Assembly (NCBI GenBank): GCA_008360955.1
Contig: LUCM01010076.1
Span: 1-64,000 of the forward strand
Length of the DNA: 64,000 bases
Reading direction: 5' to 3'
DNA from: Fasciolopsis buskii
Lineage: Eukaryota > Platyhelminthes > Trematoda > Plagiorchiida > Fasciolidae
Each line of letters starts with the position of its first letter. Position 1 is the stretch's first letter. The notes under the pieces were generated by a model that searched no databases, was not told the DNA's origin, and saw only the letters and a program-made list of their open reading frames with translations. Shown here piece by piece: positions 49,205 to 60,619 of the stretch. A program made the position numbers and the translations under genes.

Positions 49205-49402
49205 ATAAAAAGTCTTTGAGCTCGATAGGATTCAAACCCATGCGCGTACAGGATCCACGCATCTGTACCTCGTGTTTCCTACCAGCTCGGTTGCGAGGCT
49301 ATGCCGTATGGTGTTTAGATATTTTAGTTATGGACCAATGTTACTCGCTAAAATTACGCAAGCACTGACATCCACTACGGTGAATTGCTCGCAGTTTGAC
49401 TG
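49205..49402 (-). repeat. Interspersed repeat family A, copy 2
   Basis: Minus strand: 5' block (ACCGTAGTGGATGTCAGTGC, then TTTTAGCGAGTAACATTGG), variable middle, then GCATGGGTTTGAATCCTATC (a polymerase III B box) and the tail CGAGCTCAAAGACTTTTTA. Order and spacing agree with the copy at 31.6-31.8 kb. Probably a tRNA-derived SINE. Diverged, hence old. Confidence 0.55.
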
Positions 49403-49494
49403 TTAATGCAGAACTCTCTCAATTTTTAGGATTCGCGAGCACGGTTGGTTATGAATTCTGGTTGGCATGTTTGACAGAGTCAGATCTGATCCAT

Positions 49495-49605
49495 CCCTGA
49501 AAAGTCTCCGACCTCGAGTATATACGAACCCACAGATGGATGCAACCCGCATTTGGCAAGTCTGTCTCTAGCATTTATCAACAATCAAACATTCTGTTGC
49601 CTGGC
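49495..49605 (-). repeat. Interspersed repeat family A, 3' part
   Basis: The minus strand has CTGTGGGTTCGTATATACTC followed by the tail CGAGGTCGGAGACTTTTCA. It matches the B box and tail of the other family A copies. It lies about 95 bases from copy 2 in the same orientation, so the two may be a tandem pair or one insertion next to another. Confidence 0.5.
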
Positions 49606-49619
49606 TAATTTGAAGTAAC

Positions 49620-52600
49620 AGACAACCAACAATGGATAAGTGAAAGTAACTCATTTTTCAATCAGGCGCATTTATACCAGCAGAAAGTCTATTTCCTTGG
49701 GAGTTTCATTTGAGTAATGAATCACTACACCCCAGTCACATAAGCTTAGTCAAAGCACTTGTTCTTGCCTATTGTGTTGGGGAGTCCAAATTGTGACACT
49801 GATAGGCCGTTATTTACTTGCACTATTCCTGTAAATAAGCAGGCCCAATTCGTTCGGCAGGGAGTTGTTTTTTCATCTCTGGGCGATGTGCTTGTGCACT
49901 TGCTACAAAACTAATTCGACTTGCTTCATAAGTTGGCTCAATTACTCAAACCGATAGGCTTCTGCTGCAAACCATTTGGGTACTGGAGGAGCACTCACTA
50001 GGCTTTGCAGTCAGGTGCATAAATCTGCACAGCCGTTTACTCTTACAGCCTAACTGAATGTCAAACCAGATAACATAATCGCACAGGTGCAAATACATAC
50101 GTGCACCCATAGCATACCAAACCGTAAGCGGGCTTATTTTTCCTGTGTTCAAAGTAAACAAACAACTGATAATAAACCTAGAATTACTCCCGGAAAATTG
50201 CGGTTTACACATGTATATTGAATGAATGTATTACCGGTATGAATGAACGAAATCCCTAGGAGGCATACGATCGATTTCGCAGCCAATTCTGCCGTAAGAT
50301 ATGCGTCTTCAGATTGCATTGATCAAGAGTTGCACATCCTGGATATAAATAGATCATTTGTTTTATCACAACAGTCTGTAGGTGCCTTCGGTGAACAGTC
50401 AAAAGAAAAGTACCAACTCCGATTCGCTGCTAATTCAGTTGAGGGAACTGAACCTTAGGAACAAATGCAGGTTCCTGCTGGAATGAGTTATATGTGAGCA
50501 GCATTAGGACATGTTGATCTGTATACTCAAAAGCGAAACCTTCAGATAAATGTCACATTCTAGCAAAGATCTGGTATTGCTATCCGGCAATTCCAGTGTA
50601 GTTTACGGTGATATCGTCTATTGCACAAATGCGCCGCACCTTAAACTACACACCTACTTACACATTTCGCAAAAGGATACCACTACTTGGTATCTTTTCA
50701 TCAAAAGCAGTATTGAGACTAACCCAAACGTACACAGGACTCCTTTCAGCGAAACATGACCGAAATCGTATGGAGTAAAGCCTCCTGACTCAAATAAGCA
50801 CAGAGAAATATTTGTCAAAGTGTTTTTGCGTACGGTTAATCAAGTTCCAGTTTGCAATATACCTTTTTGAATTATTCCAGATTGACTCAATTTTTTTAGG
50901 TATTGGACAGCTTCTGGAAGGATAATATGCAGCAATCTTAATGAATGTGTTTTTAAGTATATTGCAAGACAAAAGGGTAAATTAGTGACATCCCGTATTA
51001 TTAGGCACTGCATAAACATGCACCATCGATTCCATTACCAGTCCTAATTACAATAACGAGTATAAATTCCAACCCTTTCAACTGCTTGTTTTGCTCATCC
51101 CAAAATACCTGATCCAAGAAGATAAAACATTACTTTTTGACCCAATTAATTATCATTTGTCAGTGAAAGTTCAAGTGTGGCCCGAATAATGCAGACGACT
51201 AGGGAACTAACTATACAGACGCACCACACGTAATTGGCTACCTCTTGGGTGGGGTCCTATTTAACCCACAATTCTGAATCCCATTGTATCCTGCCACACC
51301 GTCGACTGAATCACTCGATTCGGCTGAGACAAGTAAGCACAAATAACAGTTTGAGCGCAAGTCAACTTTGACTAGAAGCTGTGAAACGTATTCGTTTTAC
51401 GACAAATCGGAAATGAGTAAAATGGATGAACTAGTAATTAGCCTTATTTGAAAGGAAGATTTGAGTTATGACATTCATTATCAGATATACTGATTCGGCA
51501 GTATGCTCAACAAAATAAAATGATATGATCTTATTAAATTGCGTCATGGTTGCGAAATGCCGAGTACCTCATCCTGAGTGAACATTTAGAACAGTGACTC
51601 ATTTCGCAAGCATAATATACTTTTTTGTTTGACATTCTGCCATATAGTGAGGATGATGAATATCACTACAATCGGAACAAAATCGCGTGCGCCAGAATAG
51701 ACCTGTATAGGATCAAGTAAGTTCCTGTCCCATACAATGGTAATTACCAGCCTTTGGCGTTTGAAATACATGAACGGCTATCGGGTTTCCGGAGTGAAGG
51801 ACGATGAACTTTATGTTTTGTTTTAAATTGAGTTAACACTATATTTTGTTTCCAGAATTTTGAGCTAGCTTTGCCCTCTACGAAATCTTAATTCGAAAAG
51901 GCAACATAGCCTAGCATGAAGGGGCGCTGATTAACATCCAAATCAACCGTCTTGATATCATGTTGGTAATTCAGGGTTCCTTGCGGCTTATGGAATCTGA
52001 ATTTATCACATACCTCCGTTGACGAAACCACATGGACTCATTCGTTGCGAGTGGTTTCAGGGTGATTAGAAAAACTATCAAAAATGACTTTCAGTAGACC
52101 AAACTACTGACTCTACATTCCCGCGATATGGATGGCGTTACAATCAGTAACAAGTTCTAAGCAGACCGTTATATAGCATTGATCTGCTTAGACCAGATCA
52201 GATTTGCGCCACTTGCACAGCGGTCGGCGAGGCTTACCGGTGTTTTCCGGTTAACTGAATGTGGGTTACTCTGAAATCGCTGCGGAATGGCTTGTGGCGT
52301 TCACAAAGCTTCCACTAAATCCCTATGTCTTGACAGTTTTAAATTTGCCTCTTTTATTGCATTCTGAACAGTGCTACATTGTACTTCATCATCTTTTGAA
52401 TTGAGTGATCTATTCCCCTTCTAAATCGCAAAATCTGACCCGTCTATAATTTCGCCACATTAATCCATGATTTGGAAGTCGACCCATAACAGGTAGCTGG
52501 CAGTGTTCAGGAACGGAATACCAGTTAGCATAAATCGAGGCCGTCTCAGTCAATAACTCTACACGGCTTAAGTCATTCTCTGTATATAAGATTTAGAAAA

Positions 52601-55600
52601 TTAAAAACATTTCAGACAGAATACTTGGAAATCATCAGATCCGTCGAACTAGGTTTTGAATTTATCTGAACACTCAAAATACTGATATGTCAAATCTTCA
52701 CCAAGCCACGGTTTTCACCAGTTCAGCATAAAATCTCGATCATGAACTTATACGTTTTGCACTTTCAGTCTCCATTATGCTTACGCTCCGTGATAGGTAG
52801 TCTGATGTGTCCACGGTACCCGTATATTTCCGACTTGACAAACTACACTAATAATATTTGAATAGGCACTCTGGGTTAATGTTTTGACCAGCTTAGTGTG
52901 GTATGTAATAACGCATATTCTCGGGTAGAATTACAATTCATTATTACGGTTTCTTAAATGAACACCCACAATTCGTACCACTACCGCGAATTTTACTGGG
53001 AGGCGGGTTCGATTATCCTGGCTCACGTGCGCAACTAATTAAACAGACTTGCCCTGATTTACAGTACACTGTAAGGCGATCGTAACGGATTCCCTGGCGG
53101 AGGGAGCAAAACCTCCATACCTGTTTATTTCTGCCGCATGGATGGTTAGAGACAGATACCAAGTGAATCAACAATGAACGTAATTTGAGGTGCATAAGCA
53201 AACCAGCTGAATTGGGAGTTTTTGGATTCATGGACTAGGTTCTTTGGTCCTTCGCATTTTTGAGCTGAAAATAGATCTATCATTTTTCTCATCAGATTCA
53301 GTAGTGTACCTTTTTATGCATACTGGATGTGTTAGAGATAACGTGACCACTGTTATCTTCTTCTTAATGTCGCATATCACCCGAAATTAGCAAGACAAAA
53401 TTTCTTGGTGTTCCCGTTTTTCCGGGATTGAAAGTAAAATGTGAAATTCCTATTTCTGACACTGCAGTTCAAAAGTGAAAATGATGTATTTAACTGATGC
53501 TGAATATTTTCTGCTATGCACTCGACGCAGTGGATTATTTGTCAGAATAATCGCAGGTACTTTCATATGTGTTCATACAAATGGAGTTCTACATTTCCGG
53601 TGAAAGTATACACGACAGTGTTATTGTTGCACACCACATATTTGCCGTTTCATTATTCGAGTTTTACGGTAACTATTTGCTTGTTTAATTTCCCTTGTTT
53701 GTAAATCCATAACCTCAGTACAATTGTGTTAATCAACTGACTGATCCATTCTGCTGATTACGAGCAGGCAGAATAGCAAATCACTTAGCAAAATAATTCT
53801 TGAAAAATGGAATACATTTGATATTGGCCTTTTGGGGGGAAAGATTTGTATTTGCTTTCACACTCGAATCCTTTGGAGGACCTAGTAGAATCAGCTCAGT
53901 GAGCTAAAGCTCAATTGTTCGATTTCACTTCGGATCTTAGATACGGAAGTTAGATTAATGCAGCTTGAAATGTAGCTTAAACATTATTCAGAAATGTTCA
54001 CCATACGAAGTACGACGAGAAGAATTTGTGAAAATCATTAGTGGTTAACTTTTAAAAGTTGAACTCACCATTGTCGAACGGTTCTATTTGTGAGAGTCTT
54101 CCTACAGACAATTTCGCAAACTCAAGTGAGTTATCATGTTTTAAAACCTCGCATGCTTTCACAGTTCAAACTGGTGAGGATTAAAGGAATAGGTTGCCTT
54201 CAATTCTGGAAATAGCACTTTTGAGTTGTCAAACGATTCACAATACTATGATTTTGACAGGTATCCTTGCCCCCTTAACCGCGGTCTTGAGCTCTGCCTC
54301 ATCCCTGAAAGCCGAAATCTAAATTAGGATGGAATTTGTTTGCAATCCGTCCATGAAGTGCCCTGGAACATAGCCAAACAGAAGATAAACTGAGATGGAA
54401 ATGAGACCAGTCAACAGTTGAGGCTCGTATTTGTCCCCGTATAACTGCCGTTTGTTAGACTTATACCGCTCACGGCCCGTGAATGAGTGGTTGATGGACA
54501 AATTATATCTTCATCAACGACGTGTCTCGGAATTTAAATTATCGAAAGTAAGGTGCATCAAAATGCCTTAGCAACTCTCATAAGAATGACTTAATACAGT
54601 AGGCCGAAAGCCAGAGACATCGCTTTGAGAAATGTGGACGATGGTATTGTTATATTCGAACTTTTATAGACATTGAGACGGAGTGGTTAGGGGACTTCCA
54701 TTAGATCTGCCACTGAATGACGCGTTAAGTGAAGAAAATTGAAGAAAATGAACTGTGTTGTAGTCTTTGTTCGCCGGCATTATTAGGGAGTTATGAATAA
54801 TATGCTCTGGGTGACTGACTCTCTGTGAGACTTAAAGCAAACAAAAAAGCAATGTCCAGTGACCAGCTCTTTGTCATCTTGTATTTAAAAAGACTAAGAA
54901 ATTGTCGCAAGTAACGAAAATTTTGTGAAAGTCAAACAAGAACTGATCAGTGCACCAACTTCAAAAATAAAACGGGTTCTTTTCGAAAGGCACATGACTA
55001 AGAAGAGAAAGTGCCTGAGAATTAGAAAGGCTTTATGAGAAAACCCTTTTTCGGATCGATATAGTACAGAAATTCGATCGAAAGAACATCCAAGCTTTTA
55101 TAGAAAACGTCAGAAACAGTAGTGTATACCGCAGGACCATAATGGAACTACGTTATCCCACTGTTTACCAGCAAACAGCTGACAGTAGTTTGATTAGAAG
55201 GCAAGAGTTGGAATGTGCAGACTGAGAAGGTCATATCTTTAGCTGGGCTAACCAATCAGGATGAGCAGCCCGGATTCTGCAAGAAATTGACGAACTAAAT
55301 TGGGTGTAATGCACTAAACAGGATGGACCAATCAAAGCGCGACCCGGATAGCCGATGAAATAACGACAATCATACGGGCGCAAATATGCAAGCAAAGTAA
55401 TCCATAAATGTGACGATTTCATGTAATAAAATAAGAGTTTGTGCTGGCTGATTTTCGCTGTTCTGACTTGGCCTAATGAAGACTGACGATGCCGATGTAG
55501 CTCCGGGAATGGTTTACCGAAGAGCAGAAATACGGGACCGTGATTAGCCTTTACACAACAGACATTAAAGGTGAGTCGTCGCAATTAACTGAACAACTGC

Positions 55601-56190
55601 ATTTTTCATTTCCCATAGTTATCTAGCATCCTTTATGTTCTTGTATAAGCTTATTCTCTTCTGGGCTTCACAGGTGGCTGTTAAGCATGGCTCCTCTCGT
55701 CAACTGTTTGGCTGGATTTTAACTGATCAGCAATGGTACGTTTTTGTCTGCCGATGCTTTGAACACTATCTGCTCCGTGGTATCTAGACAAACTGAGATG
55801 TATGCCAGCACGACTGTTGAAAAATATCGTCCATCTACTTGATTCTGCGATTTCCGTGACTGGAGTGGAATATATGACCTTCTAAATCAGGGCGGCATAG
55901 AACCACACAAGGTTTTAAAGAGATAGGTGTTTCAGTGAGTCGGAGGAATGCAAATTAAAAATGAGAAAGTAGCCAGAAATGCAGTGATTTTAACTGCATA
56001 CAGTACTCCAAAAAGCGATGACGCAATCAGTGCCACAGATTTGTGTTCATCATCCCGAACTGTATTCGGTCAAAAGCATTTGTGCTAAAGGATGCATAAT
56101 TAGTGTATTTGGAACTAGCTCCTAATAGGCAAACAAGCATGGTGAGGGCAACTCGACCAAGCCCGGCTTATCAGCATTCGTCGCAGGTAT
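49620..56190. other. Long unassigned interval
   Basis: No recognisable gene or mobile element in about 6.6 kb. A 117-codon minus frame at 55,231-55,584 has no motif; within it the sequence ACCAATCA occurs twice about 85 bases apart, each beside GGATG or GGAT. A B-box-like GGCGGGTTCGATTATCC at about 53,000-53,020 lacks an A box. A TATAAAAG at 54,661-54,668 (minus) precedes an ATG frame of only nine codons. Confidence 0.4.
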
Positions 56191-56197
56191 AGAATTA

Positions 56198-56386
56198 TTA
56201 ATTCACTATGTGCGACGGCAGATCTATGAACTTAATATATCGATCAACAACTTTCTTGTTATACGTAACCCGACTCATGAGGACCGAATCCAAACATTCT
56301 GACTCCAGTTTGTATTTGTAGCCAACCAAGCGGTAAATTACAAGTTCATCGTCACCACTTACTGGTTTTCGCCCTGGCACTTCGAC
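56198..56386 (-). CDS. Candidate 3'-terminal coding exon, protein unknown
   Basis: Not recognised as a family. The minus strand has a textbook acceptor: a long pyrimidine tract ending CACATTTCTTCTTCCAG at 56,387. It is followed by 62 phase-0 codons and a TAA at 56,198-56,200. The peptide begins VEVPGRKPVSGDDELVIYRL, continues with GYKYKLESECLDSVLMSR and ends IKFIDLPSHIVN. Composition is well balanced and protein-like, with no signal peptide or membrane segment in this part. A GTAAGT inside the exon (about 56,363) could be a competing donor that would make only a 24-base exon. No AATAAA is seen right behind the stop. A leader exon on the same strand lies 1.8 kb upstream, but the phases do not join directly. 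Confidence 0.45.
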   Translation of the reverse strand, partial: VEVPGRKPVSGDDELVIYRLVGYKYKLESECLDSVLMSRVTYNKKVVDRYIKFIDLPSHIVN

Positions 56387-56399
56387 CTGGAAGAAGAAA

Positions 56400-58215
56400 T
56401 GTGAAAAAATTAGCCTGCACAAAACTTTGTTTATTTTTGTCAGCGTTGAAGTACAGTTTGCGTCAATCTTAAACTGTGGGTCTCGGGTGAACTAGCGAGA
56501 ATAAGTGAACAATTTGTGAAAGGCAGATTTAGAATAAACGTTTTGTCAGCCATTCAGCGGGGATAAACCCGAAATTGTTTTCCTAAATCAAAGTTAATTT
56601 TTTATTAAGTCTGACGTACGAAGGATACGGGATGTCTAAATAAAAATTTTATTTTCTCCGAAATCCTTCGAAACGTCATGGCTAATGAAAAGAATTTTCA
56701 AAAACTAGATTTTAAATCACATTGCCAAAACTAAGTTCGATTTTCATAAAAACGATTTATTGCTTCTTGTTTGTTTGACAGCATTGATTTAGGCAAAGAA
56801 AACCAAGATAATAGTAATATGGGTTGCTCTTTGTTCCGCGAAAGAATGTGCGAATTCCTCCGGAATGCAAACACGATTCCACCGCTCTGATACCCTAACT
56901 TGCGTGTTAATTTTACCTGCTGTCTATTGGCCAGCAGTAATTCGGTTTTGTACCGCACACAGTAAAAATCTCATTCGCGAAAATAGTAATGCTCTTGATT
57001 CAAGAAACGTTTGAGCAGCACGTAAAGATAAACTGTGGGCTGTATTCAAATATCATTGATCGCAAACTGCGAATCAGAAGTTTTTAATTACATCTTAAAT
57101 TGGCGAGAACAGTGATCCCTTCTGATAAACTGACTAATATGAATGTAATACGAAGGAATCTGTACCAAATGTATGCACGCCATAAACTATTTCAAGACAC
57201 TGACTTGATGGGCATCGGTGGAAATCCTGCTAGCCCGTACACCCACCAAACGTTTATGTCCCATACAGCAGACTGGTACAGATTAATTGCAACGAGGTAC
57301 CCCTACTTGAATCGACGGTCATCTATCATGAATAACTGTAAATATTGATATTTCAATGAAACACCCAGCTGATATGGTTGATTCCTTTAACCAGAGAACA
57401 GTGCTGCAATAATTCGCGGTGGGTGAACTCGAAGAAAGGTATCACTGTCATCACAGTCCATGGACACATTTCGAGTATACCAAATTTACCCTCGAAAGTC
57501 CCTCGTGCTGGCTTTGATCGAAAATAATGTCCTTGCCGTTTGGTTCTCATCACAAACAGCTACAATGAGCTGTGAAACGGAAACGCTTCAGGTCTATTAG
57601 TTTGGGCAAGGTCCGATAATGGCTTCCTGCAAGTTAACTGAATGTTTTAAGCTAATTGGTACCTTTGACCCAGCGGAGCTAATCTAAGACCAACGTGAAG
57701 TTTTGATTAAACTGGGTTTCCGGTGGAATGACTTGAAGGTCAAATATTCTAATCGAATTCTTAAAACTCAGCCTCATAAAGCTAATGTCTAATATTGTCT
57801 AGGCACCAGGGAATATGAACGCTTACGTAGAAGCTATGGATTAGCGAAAACTTTTGAAAACGCGGTAAGGCAGTCCAAAACGGCTATCACGATGGACGAA
57901 CCCTACAAAGTTTTCCTATTAATTTGGGTTTCTCTCACTTCGTTTCCTATCCTTTCGATGGCATATAATCTACACTTGGATTTCTGCAACCGTATCAGTA
58001 GATTCATTACTTTCCTATCAGTCGTAAGAGAGATTGTTCTCAGATATTCATAAGTTAACTCCTATCCATATGTAACCGTGTCTACGTGGCTTAACAAAAA
58101 TTTTGTTTGTCCCTAAAACATTTTTCATTCCAAGTGAAACACAACATATAAAATCGAATCAGTATTTCTACTGACCCTGGGCAATTTTTGTCCAACAATT
58201 TGCTTCAGTGATCAT
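56400..58215. other. Possible intronic region between two minus-strand exons
   Basis: If the leader exon (58.2-58.3 kb) and the terminal exon (56.2-56.4 kb) belong to one gene, this is its intron(s). One possible exon follows a good acceptor (GCGTTTCCGTTTCACAG, ending near 57,571) with an open stretch to a GG|GTAAAT donor near 57,489, but its phase fits neither neighbour. Other frames (57,100-57,348 plus; 56,731-56,958 minus) show no motif. Confidence 0.3.
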
Positions 58216-58223
58216 CGACTCAC

Positions 58224-58311
58224 CTCGACGATTGGCCGACACGTTTCCGGGGGCCATAATTAGGACGAATAGGCTGACTGAAACTAAGAAACAAGTTTTG
58301 CCAACCACCAT
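58224..58311 (-). CDS. First coding exon of a secreted protein (signal peptide)
   Basis: On the minus strand an ATG at 58,311-58,309 opens a 29-codon frame that is a classic secretion signal. It has a basic start (MVVGK), a hydrophobic core (CFLVSVSLFVLI) and a small-residue cleavage site (VSA|N, after residue 26), then NRR. It runs straight into a consensus donor (GAG|GTGAGT, first intron base 58,223), leaving the intron in phase 1. The exon is too short for ordinary frame finders. Upstream promoter-like elements support the start. The mature protein lies in later exons that I could not place: one acceptor (ATGTTTTAG near 58,109) would give only 15 more residues. Seen: leader, donor, promoter-like sites. 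Inferred: a small secreted or surface protein. Function unknown. Confidence 0.55.
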
Positions 58312-58354
58312 GTTAGATAAGCTTTTGTGTAACTCTAGCTCACCTGGTAAATTT

Positions 58355-58440
58355 CCAGTTTTATTCCACTTGCTCGTGTTGTAAAGCAGTTCGTTGATTG
58401 GCGAGTTGCATATGCTCTCCTATCCATCGACCAATAGCAA
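58355..58440 (-). promoter_or_regulatory. Promoter-like region of the secreted-protein exon
   Basis: The minus strand carries a TATA-like GGAATAAAACTGG (58,359-58,365 core) about 50 bases before the ATG. A CCAAT box (CTCGCCAATC, 58,397-58,401) lies about 35 bases further up, and an inverted CCAAT (CTATTGG, 58,431-58,435) beyond it. This order and spacing fit a polymerase II core promoter with a 5' untranslated region of roughly 20-25 bases. A donor-like CAGGTGAGC between the box and the ATG is a possible complication, since it could mean an untranslated first exon. Confidence 0.4.
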
Positions 58441-58449
58441 TGACTGTGC

Positions 58450-59885
58450 TGCTGTTTTGAATTGGTTATTTACTTTAATTGACGGTAAATCGAGTGCATT
58501 TATGGACAGCCATTAAAATGTTCACGATGCCACTATACTTTATTCCGTGCTTGTAGGACAAGTTCAGTGCGACCAGATAACACTCTTAAAAATAAAGACT
58601 CAACGAAAATTACAGCTGCGACAATCAAACAGCTTCTGCGTTTATCCTAGCTGATATCACTATAATTCTACATGATGCACGTGACCTAATAAAGTCAGGT
58701 TGTCAGGCATTTACGAAAGCCTGTCATCCCTTATGGAACAGAATGACTGTCCTCAATACATTAATTGTCATCCTTGATGACTAACATCGAGCGACATACT
58801 GATCTGCTTGTTTCCGCGAGCTACACGTCCGCAAGAGTAACAGCAAGCTCGTGTGCATATTTTTAAGGCAGAATTTATGGATTGTCTTCAGGAATGGGGG
58901 TCTTGTTGTAGCCAGGGGACAGTGATGTTCGTATATAATACTATTATTGGAGGATCAAAACTAATTAAGGAATAATAGTGAAGTTAGGGAAAAATTCAAT
59001 CTTGTTGTATGGTTCATTGAAATTCGAACCAGTTGGCTTCAGAGTAGAAGTACGTTTGATGAGCGGCAGTTGTGGGAAATAATTTTAACACTGGACAAAT
59101 ATAAGCGTCCGCGAGAGGGACATGAAATCAGTTTAAGAGCCTTTTGGTGAAATAATTTGTTCTCAGCGAACCGAATGACTGCGACATTTTCTTGACGAAG
59201 CTATAAGTATTACCATAGGATCTGAGGTGGATTAGATTTATGAAAACAAATTTTTACCTCTCATATGGCATGATTACTTGCGAGGATAAACCATTCGGGA
59301 GATCCCAATGTTTTTGGTTTAACAGAATGTGTAGCAACTTTGCATCCAAGGTGAAGTAGGGTTTTGGCGATATTGTTGGCTGCGGGCCGGGGTCGCACGT
59401 GAAATGATGTTCAAACCGGGGATCTTAAAGGCAGAAATGTAGGCATCGAACTGCAGTTTGTAAGGTCAGCGAGCTATAAAATACACGGCTATAAGGTGGG
59501 ATAAGACCACGAAGGGAGGGCTGGAGTGAACCTTTAATGATACATCGGGTTTGTAAAGGATAAGTGGGGAAGACGAAAGTTAGTAGAAGCGGAAAAAATC
59601 GTTTATTTTGCCCTGTGTTTCGTCAGAACAATTTGAACAGGTTTTTGTGGTGACATATGATTCAGTCTTGCCACCCAATGTCGCAGAAACAGAGAAGCCT
59701 GATTGACAGATAAATGTTTTAGGCTTCTTAATCCACTTCGAGTTGAACTTCATCGGCAGAACAATAATTCAACTATTTTCCAAAGCTGTAGGTATGAATT
59801 TAAAAATGTAGTACTCATCGTTACTTTTTATTTTTTGTAATCTTTTTTAGTTCCTTTATTAATGAAATAGCCGTGTCCATTATTT
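58450..59885. other. Unassigned DNA
   Basis: Upstream of the secreted-protein exon. A TATAAAATA on the plus strand (about 59,474) has no useful frame behind it. No repeat or RNA recognised. Confidence 0.4.
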
Positions 59886-59890
59886 TTCAG

Positions 59891-60093
59891 GAAGGTGGCT
59901 ACAGCCAACAGAGAGTTGCCAAGTGGGAAAGTTGTCCGGCGGTGGGCAGATTTGAACAACAGACAATGTTACATCAAGATCATGATGGTGGCTCAGGAGG
60001 TGTGTTAGTCCAAAAAGAATTTAGTTGTCGGTCAGCATCCTTTACTAATGAAACGATCGACCAGTGTCATGGCTTTTGTCGTGTATTGCAAAG
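59891..60093 (+). CDS. Candidate internal exon, function unknown
   Basis: Not recognised. The plus strand has a strong acceptor (GTCCATTATTTTTCAG, ending 59,890) and 203 open bases in phase 0, then a donor (AAAG|GTACAT, 60,094), leaving phase 2. The peptide is polar, with GGYSQQRVAKWESCP near its start, a Gly/Ser/His/Asp-rich middle (HQDHDGGSGG) and four Cys in its second half (SCRSAS...QCHGFCRVLQ). The even run of cysteines could suggest an extracellular protein, but no domain fits. The next acceptor-bounded frame (60,331) can join in phase. Confidence 0.3.
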
Positions 60094-60330
60094 GTACATC
60101 TGTCCAATTCGACAAACTACCCAAGACTGCTGCCTCTGATTTGACGACACTACAAATTATGATACCACCCAAATGTAAACGGAACTATAAATACAAATGT
60201 ACTACTAATATCATGTCTATTATGCACCCTACTCACTAATAATCTAGGATGTTTTGTGTCAAACTCGGTCGGTATTACTGGTAAATATTTGTCTATTCTT
60301 TTTCGTGTTACATTTGATCTTTTAAAACAG

Positions 60331-60615
60331 AACAGGGGCACGTCTTCGTTCAGCGTTGCAGTCAAATCCGTCTATTTTGTGTCCATAAAAATGATTTCTT
60401 ATGAGAATTTAAAGCTTTACCAAAATTTATTGGATGTCCTTGCAAAAGTAATGCAAAATGCTTACGGCTCTAGTGAGTCTATTCATGCTCTATTCATAAG
60501 CCAAAAAAGAACTATCTACACTGTTGCTGGGGCTCATAGGTGGTATTTATTCATGCAAAAAGATGACCAAAGGATTTTCTCTTCAAAATCAGTGGTACAT
60601 GTGACCAGTGGTTAG
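60331..60615 (+). CDS. Candidate terminal exon, two possible phases
   Basis: Not recognised. A long pyrimidine-rich acceptor (from TATTCTTTTTCGTG to TTTAAAACAG, ending 60,330) opens two alternatives. Joined in phase 2 to the exon ending at 60,093, it adds TGARLRSALQSNPSILCP and stops at 60,388. Read in phase 0, it stays open for 94 codons to 60,615, with segments such as SYENLKLYQNLLDVLAKVMQ (helical, amphipathic) and YTVAGAHRWYLFMQK. The second is the more protein-like but does not match the phase of the upstream exon. The exon identity is therefore uncertain, although the acceptor is among the best in the window. Confidence 0.3.
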   Translation, partial: NRGTSSFSVAVKSVYFVSIKMISYENLKLYQNLLDVLAKVMQNAYGSSESIHALFISQKRTIYTVAGAHRWYLFMQKDDQRIFSSKSVVHVTSG

Positions 60616-60619
60616 ACCC

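Noticed and set aside
52990..53025. B-box-like GGGTTCGATTATCC
   Set aside because: No A box lies 30-60 bases upstream and no tRNA fold can be made. An isolated short match.
54585..54668. TATAAAAG box followed by ATG and a hydrophobic start (minus strand)
   Set aside because: The frame stops after nine codons and no donor precedes the stop, so it does not match the leader-exon layout seen at 58.3 kb.
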